Shown one piece after another: positions 1 to 6,441 of a DNA stretch of 6,577 nt. Every line of letters starts with the position of its first letter. Positions within the stretch are counted from its first letter, which is position 1. The stretch comes from an uncultured Eggerthellaceae bacterium (GTDB lineage: Bacteria; Actinomycetota; Coriobacteriia; Coriobacteriales; Eggerthellaceae). The notes beneath the pieces were generated by a model. The model was not told the origin of the DNA, did not search any database, and saw only the letters and a list, made by a program, of their open reading frames with translations. The position numbers and the translations under genes were made by a program. The stretch covers positions 1 to 6,577 of the forward strand of contig CAMOUE010000129.1 in assembly GCA_946626265.1 (NCBI GenBank), read 5' to 3'.

Positions 1-911
1 ATCTTCTTGAACTCGTCTTGGCCCACGAACGCGTCGGGGTCGACGACGAAGAAGAAATGCCCGAGGTGGTACATCTGCGGCGATCCGTCGGGCGCGACGC
101 CGGTGAGCGACTTCATGAACTGGCCACCCGCGAGCGCTGCTGAGAGAATCTCGACGACCGCCGCGTATCCGTAGCCCTTGTAGCCGCACATCTCGTCGCC
201 GGGGCCGCCGCCGAGCGGTGCCAAGGCAGCCGTGCCGTCGACGAGCATTTTCAGGATTTCTTCCGAGTCGGTGAGCTCGCGGCCGTCCTGGGCCACGACC
301 ATGCCGGCGGGCGTCGGCTTGCCGCTTCGCGCATAGTACTCGATCTTGCCGCGTTGCACGATGGACGTTGCGCAGTCGATGCAGAAGGGGAACTCCTCGT
401 CGGTGGGCAACGCGATGGTGAGCGGGTTCGTGCCCATCATGTTCTCGACGCCGAACGTCGGGGCGATGGACGGCCGGGCGTTCGTGCCCGTGATGCCGAT
501 CATGCCCTCCTTGCTGGCCATGGTCGTCCAATAACCTGCGATCCCGTAATGCGTCGAGTTGCGGATCGCGCCGCCGGCCATACCGTAGGCCTTGGCCTTC
601 TCGATGAGCTTTTCCATGACGTGGTGGCTCGCCACCATGCCCATTCCGTCATGTGCGTCGGCGACGACGGTCGTGGGGGTTTCCTTCACGATCTCGAGCT
701 CGGTCACAGGCAGCAGCGTGCCGCGTTCGATGCGGTCGATGTAAATGGGCTTGAAGCGGTTGCATCCATGGCTCTCGATGCCGCGGCGATCGGACTCGAC
801 GAGCACGTCGGCGCAGATCACGGCATCGTCATGTGGGACGCCGTATGCCTCGAACACATCGATCATGAACGAGTTCACAAGGTCCCAAGGTACGTACGGG
901 CGTGTTTCCAT
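1..911 (-). CDS. Ldh_2-family NAD(P)-dependent 2-hydroxyacid dehydrogenase, C-terminus cut off by window edge
   Basis: This open frame runs off the left edge. It has 303 codons and no stop; I read it by reverse-complementing the sequence. Family members are usually about 330-360 residues, so roughly 30-60 C-terminal residues are missing. They interconvert 2-oxoacids and 2-hydroxyacids with NAD(P)H in the cytoplasm (malate, ureidoglycolate, sulfolactate and diketogulonate dehydrogenases/reductases). Visible landmarks are DRRGIESHG at residues 41-49, whose His48 corresponds to the catalytic His of the family; NSTHYGIAGYW at 118-128; GTNPLTIALP at 160-169; a DCATSIVQRGKI stretch at 179-190; and the glycine-rich GYKGYGYAAVVEIL near 243-256. 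The start is fixed by GGAGGGAG at 924-917 on the minus strand, about 5 bases before the ATG. The family call is secure. The substrate cannot be decided from sequence, and no neighbour indicates a pathway. Confidence 0.9.
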   Translation of the reverse strand, partial: METRPYVPWDLVNSFMIDVFEAYGVPHDDAVICADVLVESDRRGIESHGCNRFKPIYIDRIERGTLLPVTELEIVKETPTTVVADAHDGMGMVASHHVMEKLIEKAKAYGMAGGAIRNSTHYGIAGYWTTMASKEGMIGITGTNARPSIAPTFGVENMMGTNPLTIALPTDEEFPFCIDCATSIVQRGKIEYYARSGKPTPAGMVVAQDGRELTDSEEILKMLVDGTAALAPLGGGPGDEMCGYKGYGYAAVVEILSAALAGGQFMKSLTGVAPDGSPQMYHLGHFFFVVDPDAFVGQDEFKK

Positions 912-1013
912 AAGGGCTCCCTCCATTTCCCTCTTGGCGTTTGTCCGTTGTGGCTTTCGATGCAATGCGGTAATGCGGCCCTCTAAGCCACGTTGCCGCT
1001 TGCGTCGCATTTC

Positions 1014-1042
1014 ATTGTAGAGAATCGCGCGATGTTTGTCTG
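1014..1042 (-). promoter_or_regulatory. Candidate promoter for the Ldh_2-type dehydrogenase
   Basis: On the minus strand a TACAAT -10 (1019-1014, 5/6 to consensus) is preceded by 17 bases and a CAGACA -35 (1042-1037, 4/6). Transcription would begin near 1007 and give a leader of about 95 bases. In that leader the heptamer AATGCGG (plus-strand reading) occurs twice at 964-970 and 972-978, a possible small operator or chance. This is pattern matching only. Confidence 0.35.
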
Positions 1043-1091
1043 GTCTTCTTGGGCGGGCGCGGTGCTGCGGGACGGCGGGTTGCGCGTGTCC

Positions 1092-1097
1092 TATAAT
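1092..1097 (+). promoter_or_regulatory. Perfect TATAAT -10 box upstream of the radical SAM/SPASM gene
   Basis: TATAAT lies about 36 bases before the ATG at 1134, giving a predicted short leader of about 30 bases that contains the strong Shine-Dalgarno AGGAGGG (1124-1130). No good -35 hexamer is visible at the expected spacing (the matching bases read GGGACG), so an activator may be needed or the match is fortuitous. The position also argues that the coding region does not begin upstream, for example at an in-frame ATG at 993. Confidence 0.5.
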
Positions 1098-1133
1098 CTG
1101 ACTCGAAGACCTGTGAATATGCGAGGAGGGCTC

Positions 1134-2531
1134 ATGAAGCGTTCAAGATACGTCGTCGAAACCGAAGGCGCACAGGGCGAGCTGTTGCTCTACAACACGT
1201 CGAACGGGGCGTTCGCGCAGGTCTCTCCTGAGATGCGACAGATTTGGGAGCGCGCAGGTGCCGGCGATGCCGGGCAGGCCTGCGAGGCGGTTGCTTTTCA
1301 AGGCGGTTCGGAAGATGCCGTCCGGGAACTTGTTCGAACGGGCATGTTGACGGGCCTTTCCCCCGAAGAGGAGCTCGCGCGCCAGCAGATGCTGTTCGAT
1401 GCGGAGCGCGCCGACTCATCGCACCTCACGATGAGCTTCATTCCAACCTACGTGTGCAATTTCCGTTGCCCGTATTGCTACGAAATAGGGCACAACAAGG
1501 TCAAGGGCAAGATGGACGCCCACGTCATGGACGCAATCGAGGCGTTCGTCGAATTCAAGTACGAGCAAGACGACTTCAAGCGCATGACGGTCCAATGGTA
1601 TGGCGGCGATCCCTCGCTCGCGCTCGACGAAGTCGAGGAATTGTCGCGTCGGCTGATTGATTGGGCCGATGGGCATGGCGTGTCCTACGACGCTATGATG
1701 CTCACGAACGCAAACACCATCGACGCGCACGCGGCCGATCTCATCGCCCGATGCCGCATTTCGCTGGCATATCTGACGATCGACGGTCCCGAGGAGATTC
1801 ACAACCAGCGCCGCGTTGCGGCCAACGGCTCGAATTCCTACGAGCGCACGATCGCAGCCGCGCGGCTCTTGCGCGCACGGGGAATCGCGCTGCTCGCCAC
1901 CATGAACACCGACAAGGTCAACATCGCCTATTACGAGGGCCTGCGCCAGAGGCTTCTCGAGGACGAGGGCATCGAGTTGGGCATGGCGAAGCTCAACGAC
2001 TATGGGCATTTCTACGGGCAGGCGCCGTTCTGCGCTCCCGACTTCGACCTGTACGAGCACGAGGAATTCTTCCAAGCGCAGTTCGCCGAGTTCGCCAAAC
2101 GAGCCCACGATGCGGGCGAGATGCGCGAGATGCTGCGGCCCATCAGGAGATTCTGCACGGGACAGTACGATAATTACTTCATCATCGACCTGCTCGGCGA
2201 CGTGTATCGATGCGATGGCCGGGTGGGGGAGAAAGGGCATGTGCAGTTCAACCTGTTCGACGACAAGTCGACGTGGAAGCTCGATGCGATTACGTTCGAC
2301 GCGACGCGCGACGAGAAGTGCAGTGCATGCGAGCTTTTGCCCGTTTGCCAGGGAAACTGCATCTGGGAGCGCGAGTGCTCGGGGATGCCGTGCCATCCCT
2401 TCAAGACGACCATAGGGGATTACCTGAAGCTGTACCAGGCGTGCTTCGACGCCGAGGCCGATTCATGTTGCGAGCATGGCGTCATGGTGCTCGCCGAGCC
2501 CTTCTCGGATGCGGAGCTGGGCTTGTCGTAA
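1134..2531 (+). CDS. Radical SAM/SPASM domain protein, putative peptide- or protein-modifying maturase
   Basis: This 465-residue protein begins at an ATG placed 3 bases after AGGAGGG; a longer in-frame start at 993 lacks a ribosome site and lies before the TATAAT. Residues 1-95 form an N-terminal region with a pattern (LLLYNTSNGAF, then a small helical segment) like leader-recognition-type domains of RiPP maturases, which is inference. The radical SAM core carries CNFRCPYC with Cys108, Cys112 and Cys115 for the SAM-binding 4Fe-4S cluster, then GGDP at 157-160 in place of the usual GGEP, and TIDGPEEIHNQRR at 215-227. The SPASM domain fits the family pattern exactly: C341-x13-G-x4-C360, then C396-x2-C399-x5-C405-x3-C409, with later candidate ligands C415, C420 and C437. 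A CC pair lies at 445-446. Such enzymes modify peptides or mature enzymes such as sulfatases and dehydrogenases, in the anaerobic cytoplasm. No precursor peptide gene is evident nearby, so the substrate is unknown. Confidence 0.92.
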   Translation: MKRSRYVVETEGAQGELLLYNTSNGAFAQVSPEMRQIWERAGAGDAGQACEAVAFQGGSEDAVRELVRTGMLTGLSPEEELARQQMLFDAERADSSHLTMSFIPTYVCNFRCPYCYEIGHNKVKGKMDAHVMDAIEAFVEFKYEQDDFKRMTVQWYGGDPSLALDEVEELSRRLIDWADGHGVSYDAMMLTNANTIDAHAADLIARCRISLAYLTIDGPEEIHNQRRVAANGSNSYERTIAAARLLRARGIALLATMNTDKVNIAYYEGLRQRLLEDEGIELGMAKLNDYGHFYGQAPFCAPDFDLYEHEEFFQAQFAEFAKRAHDAGEMREMLRPIRRFCTGQYDNYFIIDLLGDVYRCDGRVGEKGHVQFNLFDDKSTWKLDAITFDATRDEKCSACELLPVCQGNCIWERECSGMPCHPFKTTIGDYLKLYQACFDAEADSCCEHGVMVLAEPFSDAELGLS

Positions 2532-2629
2532 GCATTTGCGAAAGCTTCTCGCTGGCGCCACCGACGCTCTGTGTCGGCGGCCTTTCGTGCTCGAAAGACG
2601 GCCGGCGCCTCCTTGAAATGCAGAGCGTC
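2530..2629. terminator. Structured spacer between convergent genes, probable bidirectional terminator region
   Basis: Just after the radical SAM stop lies a small bulged hairpin (AAGC-a-TTT / AAA-GCTT, 2530-2547). A compact set of pairings follows: GGCGCC 2554-2559 with 2604-2609 can enclose CCGAC/GTCGG (2561-2565 with 2573-2577) and CTTTCG-TGCT-CGAAAG (2582-2597), forming a three-way junction. GACGCTCTG at 2563-2571 can instead pair with CAGAGCGTC at 2621-2629. There is no U-tract of note on either strand, so classical Rho-independent termination is not proven. The position between two converging genes makes a termination or 3'-end-protecting role likely. Confidence 0.4.
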
Positions 2630-2654
2630 CATTCGGCGGCTGCGAAGCGCAGGT

Positions 2655-3591
2655 TTACGCCCCGAGCTTCTTCGCCACCTCAAGTGCGCAGTTCTTGCCG
2701 GTGAGGTAGCCGCCCTCCGTGCAGGCTACGAGATAGCCCCATTCGCCTGCGAGATACAGCCCCTCCGTTTCGTCCTGGTAGCGCTCGAGCATGCTGTGGA
2801 TGGCTCGGAACTGTCCCGGGGGCTCGAGGTTGATGCCGCGCTCGTAGCGCTGGCAGCTGACAACTTCGCCTTCGGTGGCGAATGCGGGCAGGATCTCCGC
2901 GCATTCCTTGCGGACGCGCGCCTTGCGCTCTTCCTCCGTCATGCCCTTCAGCTCGTCCTCGTGCCAATCGACGGTGAAGACCTGCATGAGCGTCGTGCCG
3001 GGCTCGCTGCAGATGTCTTGCAGGTTCTCGTCGAACATGGTGGAGATGATGCGGTCCTCGTGCGTGGGGAGGAACATGAGTATGAAGTTGTCGGGGGTGA
3101 TACGCCTGTTGAATTTGAAGACATAGCGCCAGCTCGAGCAATAGGTCGCCGTGCCCAGCGCGTCCTTGATGTCCTGGGGCATGTCGGGGGCGATCGCGAT
3201 GGCGTCGACGGCGTCGGTGCAGCAGATGACGTTGTCCGTGTCGATGACCTCGCCGCTATCGAGGCGCACGCCGACGACCTTGGTTCCTTCGAACAGAATC
3301 TTGTCGACCCGCGTGTTGAAGCGGATGTTCTCGGCGAACGTAGCGCCGAGCACGAGGTTCAGCGCCTCATGGCTGCCCTTGATCTGGCCCATCCCGGACA
3401 TGAACTTGAGCAGCGCGAGGGGGTGGGCGACGGAGATCTCGTCGGGGTGGCCGATACTCTGCACCCGTGCGCCCGCCCAGATGCGCGCTCGCCTCGACCA
3501 GGACGAAGTCGACGCCCTTTTTATGCAGCTGATAGCCTGCGGAGAGGCCCGCGCAGCCCGCTCCGATGATGACGACTGGCTTGTTCGGCAT
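2655..3591 (-). pseudogene. FAD-dependent oxidoreductase (amine oxidase/phytoene desaturase-like), frame-disrupted and shortened
   Basis: The true start is the ATG at 3591-3589, preceded by AAAGGAAG on the minus strand (3605-3598). The first frame encodes a typical FAD-binding Rossmann fold: VVIIGAGCAGLSAGYQL with GxGxxG at residues 10-15, acidic Glu33 at the end of the second strand, and LGGR at 38-41. Between about 3469 and 3450 the homology moves to another frame, beginning near GHPDEISVAHPLALLKFM. It continues without a stop through NTRVDKI, a middle domain and the C-terminal FAD-contacting YLAGEWGYL, ending EVAKKLGA. A +1 shift restores reading. Enzymes of this family are usually about 430-500 residues; only about 312 codons are present, and the segment normally between GGR and the second Rossmann half looks about 120-150 residues too short. 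So an internal deletion with frame change is more likely than a one-base error. The 3' part is well preserved, which suggests recent damage. Substrate unknown. Confidence 0.82.
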
Positions 3592-3663
3592 GGTGGACTT
3601 CCTTTCCAATTATTAGTAGATACTGTCATAATGTGTGATTACCAATGGAATGAAGGGAGCGCA
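3592..3663. promoter_or_regulatory. Divergent promoter region with extended -10 for the TPR/DUF4037 operon
   Basis: These 72 bases separate the broken oxidoreductase (minus) from the TPR gene (plus) and are much more AT-rich than the flanks. On the plus strand TGTCATAAT (3624-3632) is an extended -10 (TG-n-CATAAT, 5/6 in the hexamer), which would start transcription near 3639. AAGGGAG (3653-3659) is the ribosome site for the ATG at 3664. No convincing -35 was found, as extended -10 promoters tolerate. No minus-strand promoter was clear enough to mark. Confidence 0.4.
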
Positions 3664-4485
3664 ATGACCCAAGAACCGTTTGGGGGCGTCTCGCCGTCGC
3701 GGTCCATTCCCCAACAACGTGTCGTCGAGAAGCTCGACGACTACATGAGCCGCCGAGACTATGCGGGGGCTGAGCGGCACTTGATGTACTGGCTCGACGA
3801 GGCATGCATGCTCGGCGACAAGCGCGGCGAGCTGATGGTGCGCAACGAGCTCGTGGGCCATTTCCGCAAGACGGGCGACAAGCGCCGAGCGCTCGAGCAC
3901 GTCGACGCTGCCCTGCGGCTCGTGGACGAGCTGGGCTTCGGGAACACGATCAGCGCCGGCACGACGTACACGAACGCGGCAACGGCGCTCAACGCCTTCG
4001 GCGAGAACGAGCGCTCGCTCTCCTTGTTCGAGAAGGCTGCCGCGCTCTACGAGGGTGCACCGGGCACTGCTCCGCACCTGCTCGGAGGGCTTTACAACAA
4101 TATGGCGCTCGCGTGCGTCGCGCTCGGCCGGCATGACGAGGCCGATGCGTTGTACGAGAAGGCGCTTGCCGTCATGGCCCGCTCGGAACGCGGCCAGCTC
4201 GAACAGGCGATCACTTATCTGAACATGGCCGACGCGGCCGTCGCGCGCACGAGTCGCGAGCTCGGGTGCAGTGCGCAGGAGGCCATGGCCGACCCGTCCT
4301 GCGACCATGCGGTCGAGGTCCTGCTCGATACGGCGCTCGAGCTCTTGGACACGCCGGGCGTTCCGCACGACGGCTACTATGCGTTCGTCTGCGAGAAATG
4401 CGCGCCGACGTTCGCGCATTACGGCTATTTCCTCGCCGATGCCGATTTGAGGGAAAGGGCGCGGGCTATCTATGAACGGGCTTGA
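3664..4485 (+). CDS. Tetratricopeptide-repeat (TPR) protein, partner of the DUF4037 protein
   Basis: This 273-residue protein is all helical in pattern, with no signal peptide or membrane segment, so it is probably cytoplasmic. TPR-like helical hairpins are visible near residues 17-48 (RRDYAGAERHLMYWLDEA), 55-90 (KTGDKRRALEHVDAALRLV), 100-130 (NAFGENERSLSLFEKAAALY) and 142-172 (ALGRHDEADALYEKALAVM), with more degenerate repeats to the end. TPR proteins act as scaffolds or peptide-binding partners. I chose the ATG at 3664 for its AAGGGAG site; an in-frame ATG at 3631 has none, and the frame is open further upstream only because it lies antisense to the oxidoreductase. The stop overlaps the next start by 14 bases, implying translational coupling and a shared job with the DUF4037 protein. 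My recollection is that TPR and DUF4037 genes neighbour each other in other gut anaerobes, but I cannot verify that here. The specific role is unknown. Confidence 0.85.
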   Translation: MTQEPFGGVSPSRSIPQQRVVEKLDDYMSRRDYAGAERHLMYWLDEACMLGDKRGELMVRNELVGHFRKTGDKRRALEHVDAALRLVDELGFGNTISAGTTYTNAATALNAFGENERSLSLFEKAAALYEGAPGTAPHLLGGLYNNMALACVALGRHDEADALYEKALAVMARSERGQLEQAITYLNMADAAVARTSRELGCSAQEAMADPSCDHAVEVLLDTALELLDTPGVPHDGYYAFVCEKCAPTFAHYGYFLADADLRERARAIYERA

Positions 4486-5413
4486 GATCTCGCGGGCCTA
4501 TTTCGAGCAATTCGGCTTGCCGATGTTGGAAGAGCGGTTTCCCGACTTGCTGCCGCATGTCGCCGCAGGCTTGTTCGGAAGCGGATCGGAATGTTTCGGC
4601 TTCGATGACGAGGTGTCACGCGACCACGATTTCGATCCCGGGTTCATGTTGCTGCTGCCCGGCGAGGATGTCGTGGGTCGCAGGCGCGCGTTCGAGCTCG
4701 AGCGCGCCTATGCGTCGCTGCCGAAGGAGTTCATGGGCGTGAAACGTCCGGCGATGGCGCCTGTCGGTGGCGCGCGTCGCGGCGTGATGCGCCTGGCCGA
4801 GGTTTTCGAGGGCAAGGTGGGAAGTTCCGATGGCGTGCTGACGGTGGGGCAGTGGTTCGAGGTTCCCGCGCATGCGTTGGCGGAGGCGGTCAACGGCGCA
4901 GTGTTCTACGACGAGGCCGGCGAGCTCACGGCCGTCCGCGCAAGGCTCGCGCATTACCCGGAGGATATTCGCCGCAAGAAGCTGGCCGGCCATCTGCTGC
5001 TCGCGGCGCAAGCGGGGCAGTACAACTATGAACGCTGCCTGCGACATGGCGAGCCGGCCGCCGCGCAGCTGGCGGTCATCGAGTTTTCCAAGAGCGTCAT
5101 GGAGGCGGTTTTCCTGCTCAACGACGTCTACCAGCCGTTTTACAAGTGGCGGTTCCGTGCCATGCGCGCATTGCCGAGGCTCGCGCTCGACGCCGAGCTC
5201 CTCGAGTATCTGATCACGACGCATAACGAAGGCCAGCTGGCCGTGGATAAGCTCGAGGTCGTGGAAGGCATCGTCTCGGACGTGATTGCAGAGCTCACAG
5301 CGCAAGGCCTGACGAAGGTGGATTGCGGCGACCTCGAGAAACATGCATACTCCGTCAACGACGGCATATCCGATGCCAGTATTCGCAACATGCACATCCT
5401 CGCAGGCGTGTAG
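4472..5413 (+). CDS. DUF4037 domain protein with nucleotidyltransferase-like N-terminus
   Basis: The protein has 313 residues. Near the N-terminus, AAGLFGSGSECFGFDDE (31-47) followed by SRDHDFDPGF (49-58) gives the GS...DxD arrangement of the DNA polymerase beta-like nucleotidyltransferase superfamily: Gly36-Ser37 and Gly38-Ser39 for the nucleotide loop, and Asp51, Asp53 and Asp55 as candidate metal ligands. The rest is mainly helical (residues about 165-300, with LNDVYQPFYKWRFRAM near 212-227), resembling the helical C-terminal part of kanamycin-nucleotidyltransferase-type enzymes. DUF4037 is a family of unknown function; transfer of a nucleotide to a small molecule, protein or RNA is inference. 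The start overlaps the TPR stop by 14 bases. AGGGAAAGGG (4450-4459) lies 12 bases upstream, farther than ideal, which fits coupling to upstream translation. There is no signal peptide or membrane segment. The family call is good; any substrate is a guess. Confidence 0.85.
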   Translation: MNGLEISRAYFEQFGLPMLEERFPDLLPHVAAGLFGSGSECFGFDDEVSRDHDFDPGFMLLLPGEDVVGRRRAFELERAYASLPKEFMGVKRPAMAPVGGARRGVMRLAEVFEGKVGSSDGVLTVGQWFEVPAHALAEAVNGAVFYDEAGELTAVRARLAHYPEDIRRKKLAGHLLLAAQAGQYNYERCLRHGEPAAAQLAVIEFSKSVMEAVFLLNDVYQPFYKWRFRAMRALPRLALDAELLEYLITTHNEGQLAVDKLEVVEGIVSDVIAELTAQGLTKVDCGDLEKHAYSVNDGISDASIRNMHILAGV

Positions 5414-5431
5414 CGCGATAATGGGCCTGGA

Positions 5432-5472
5432 GCCTGGGGTCCTAGGACCTGGGGCCTGGGGTCCTAGGACCT
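5432..5472. repeat. Two tandem copies of a palindrome-containing 22-base unit
   Basis: The 19-mer GCCTGGGGTCCTAGGACCT occurs without change at 5432-5450 and 5454-5472 (period 22). Each copy contains the 12-base palindrome GGTCCTAGGACC (5438-5449 and 5460-5471), so the two copies can also pair as a 12-bp hairpin with a 10-base loop. It lies 18 bases after the DUF4037 stop and could end that operon's transcript, though no U-tract follows. Confidence 0.85.
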
Positions 5473-5488
5473 AGGATGGGTGGGGCTT

Positions 5489-5548
5489 CCGGGGAGGGCT
5501 AGGCTCCAGGATGAGCTGTGCCCCCGGGGAGGGCTAGGTCCCAGGACG
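5489..5548. repeat. Second G-rich direct repeat pair upstream of the activase gene
   Basis: CCGGGGAGGGCTAGG occurs at 5489-5503 and 5524-5538 (period 35). The similarity extends about 9 more bases (CTCCAGGAT against TCCCAGGAC) with three differences. With the preceding 22-base units it makes a G-run-rich stretch on the plus strand, capable in principle of forming a G-quadruplex, ending about 38 bases before the activase start. No protein-coding potential is apparent here. Confidence 0.75.
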
Positions 5549-5585
5549 TCGATTCGCCCGGGCCTCGGGTAGAATGGGGTGCACG

Positions 5586-6281
5586 ATGAAAATTCAGGGC
5601 TTACAGAAGATGACGTTGCTCGACTACCCGGGTCGGGTTGCCTGCACGGTCTTTTTGGGCGGGTGCGATTTCCGCTGCCCGTTCTGCCATAATTACGAGC
5701 TTGTGGAAGGATCCCCGCCCGAGGTGATGGGCGAAGACGAGTTCTTCGCGTTCCTCGACAAACGTCACGGCCTGCTCGACGGCGTCGCCATAACGGGCGG
5801 GGAGCCGTGTCTGCGGCGCGACCTCCCCGATTTTGCCGCGAGGATCCGCGAAGCCGGTTTCGCTGTGAAACTCGACACGAACGGAAACCATCCGCTCATG
5901 CTCGCAGAGCTGGTCGAGGGCGGTCTCGTGGACTACGTTGCCATGGATATTAAGAACAGTCCGGCGAAGTATGCGCAGACCGTCGGCTTGCCCTCTGTCG
6001 ATTTGGCTTCGATCGACGAGAGCGCTCGCATCCTCATGGAGTCGGGCATCGACTACGAGTTCCGCACGACGGTGGTACGCGAGTTCCACGAAGAGTCGGA
6101 TTTCGAAGCGATCGGGTCTTGGATCGAGGGGGCTAAGCGCTATTTCCTCCAAGCGTTCGCAGATAAGGACACGGTTCCCGATAGGGCGCTGCATGCTCCC
6201 GACATCGAAGAGCTGAACGTGTATCGGGACATTGCCGCCCGGCATGTCGAGCGAGTCGGCATCCGCGGTGTCGAGGGGTAG
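5586..6281 (+). CDS. nrdG: Anaerobic ribonucleoside-triphosphate reductase activating protein (radical SAM activase)
   Basis: This 231-residue radical SAM enzyme belongs to the longer NrdG-like group. In the family it uses a 4Fe-4S cluster and S-adenosylmethionine to generate the glycyl radical on anaerobic ribonucleotide reductase (NrdD), needed for dNTP synthesis without oxygen. The N-terminus MKIQGLQKMTLLDYPG is the typical family opening and fixes the start at 5586; an in-frame ATG at 5574 would only add MGCT. The cluster motif CDFRCPFC has Cys27, Cys31 and Cys34. TGGEP (70-74) contacts SAM, and LDTNG (96-100) and AMDIKN (119-124) follow as expected. GGGG at 5576-5579 is the likely, modest ribosome site. 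The length is normal and nothing is truncated. No nrdD lies in this window. A sibling role as activase of another glycyl-radical enzyme cannot be excluded, but the single-cluster, short architecture favours NrdG. Confidence 0.9.
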   Translation: MKIQGLQKMTLLDYPGRVACTVFLGGCDFRCPFCHNYELVEGSPPEVMGEDEFFAFLDKRHGLLDGVAITGGEPCLRRDLPDFAARIREAGFAVKLDTNGNHPLMLAELVEGGLVDYVAMDIKNSPAKYAQTVGLPSVDLASIDESARILMESGIDYEFRTTVVREFHEESDFEAIGSWIEGAKRYFLQAFADKDTVPDRALHAPDIEELNVYRDIAARHVERVGIRGVEG

Positions 6282-6324
6282 TTCTCGAGCGGTAGCGTAT
6301 TTCATTGAAAGTTAACCGTATCTA

Positions 6325-6416
6325 AACCCTGCATTTCGCATACACAACTGGAATATGCGTGCAAGGCAGCGCGCTTTTGCACGCATATTCCAGTTGTGTG
6401 TGCGAAATGCGGGGTT
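6325..6416. repeat. Long perfect hairpin 1 (40-bp stem, 12-base loop)
   Basis: Left arm 6325-6364 pairs with right arm 6377-6416 across loop 6365-6376. All 40 positions pair on the plus-strand transcript, with two G-U wobbles (6330 with 6411, 6341 with 6400). The arm core is ACAACTGGAATATGCGTGCA. The hairpin begins 43 bases after the nrdG-like stop and contains no credible coding sequence. It could be a REPIN- or MITE-like mobile palindrome, a protein-binding site or an RNA-stabilising 3' structure. Confidence 0.9.
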
Positions 6417-6441
6417 CGTCCTGGCTAACTTGCGGGATTTC

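Noticed and set aside
354..986. A 210-codon plus-strand open frame opposite the dehydrogenase
   Set aside because: The minus strand encodes the Ldh_2 family motifs with a strong ribosome site; this frame is its complement.
993..1133. N-terminal extension of the radical SAM protein from an ATG at 993
   Set aside because: The TATAAT box and AGGAGGG site lie inside the extension and support the start at 1134.
1416..2396. A 326-codon minus-strand open frame opposite the radical SAM gene
   Set aside because: It is a shadow of a high-GC gene. Its translation lacks recognisable motifs, while the plus strand carries exact radical SAM and SPASM cysteine patterns.
3450..3520. Programmed ribosomal frameshift in the oxidoreductase (AAAAAG tract near 3520)
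   Set aside because: Restoring the frame needs a +1 shift, while the A-rich tract would favour -1. The apparent loss of a protein segment also points to deletion.
2571..3569. A 332-codon plus-strand open frame over the oxidoreductase
   Set aside because: It is antisense to a clear FAD-binding protein and has low-complexity Ala/Arg/Asp content with no supported ribosome site.
3151..3663. Upstream extension of the TPR protein, including an ATG at 3631
   Set aside because: Most of it is antisense to the oxidoreductase. The 3631 ATG has no ribosome site and overlaps the candidate -10 box.
5570..5575. TAGAAT as a -10 box for the nrdG-like gene
   Set aside because: It lies only 10 bases from the ATG and has no -35 at the right distance, so it would require a nearly leaderless transcript. 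Too weak to list.
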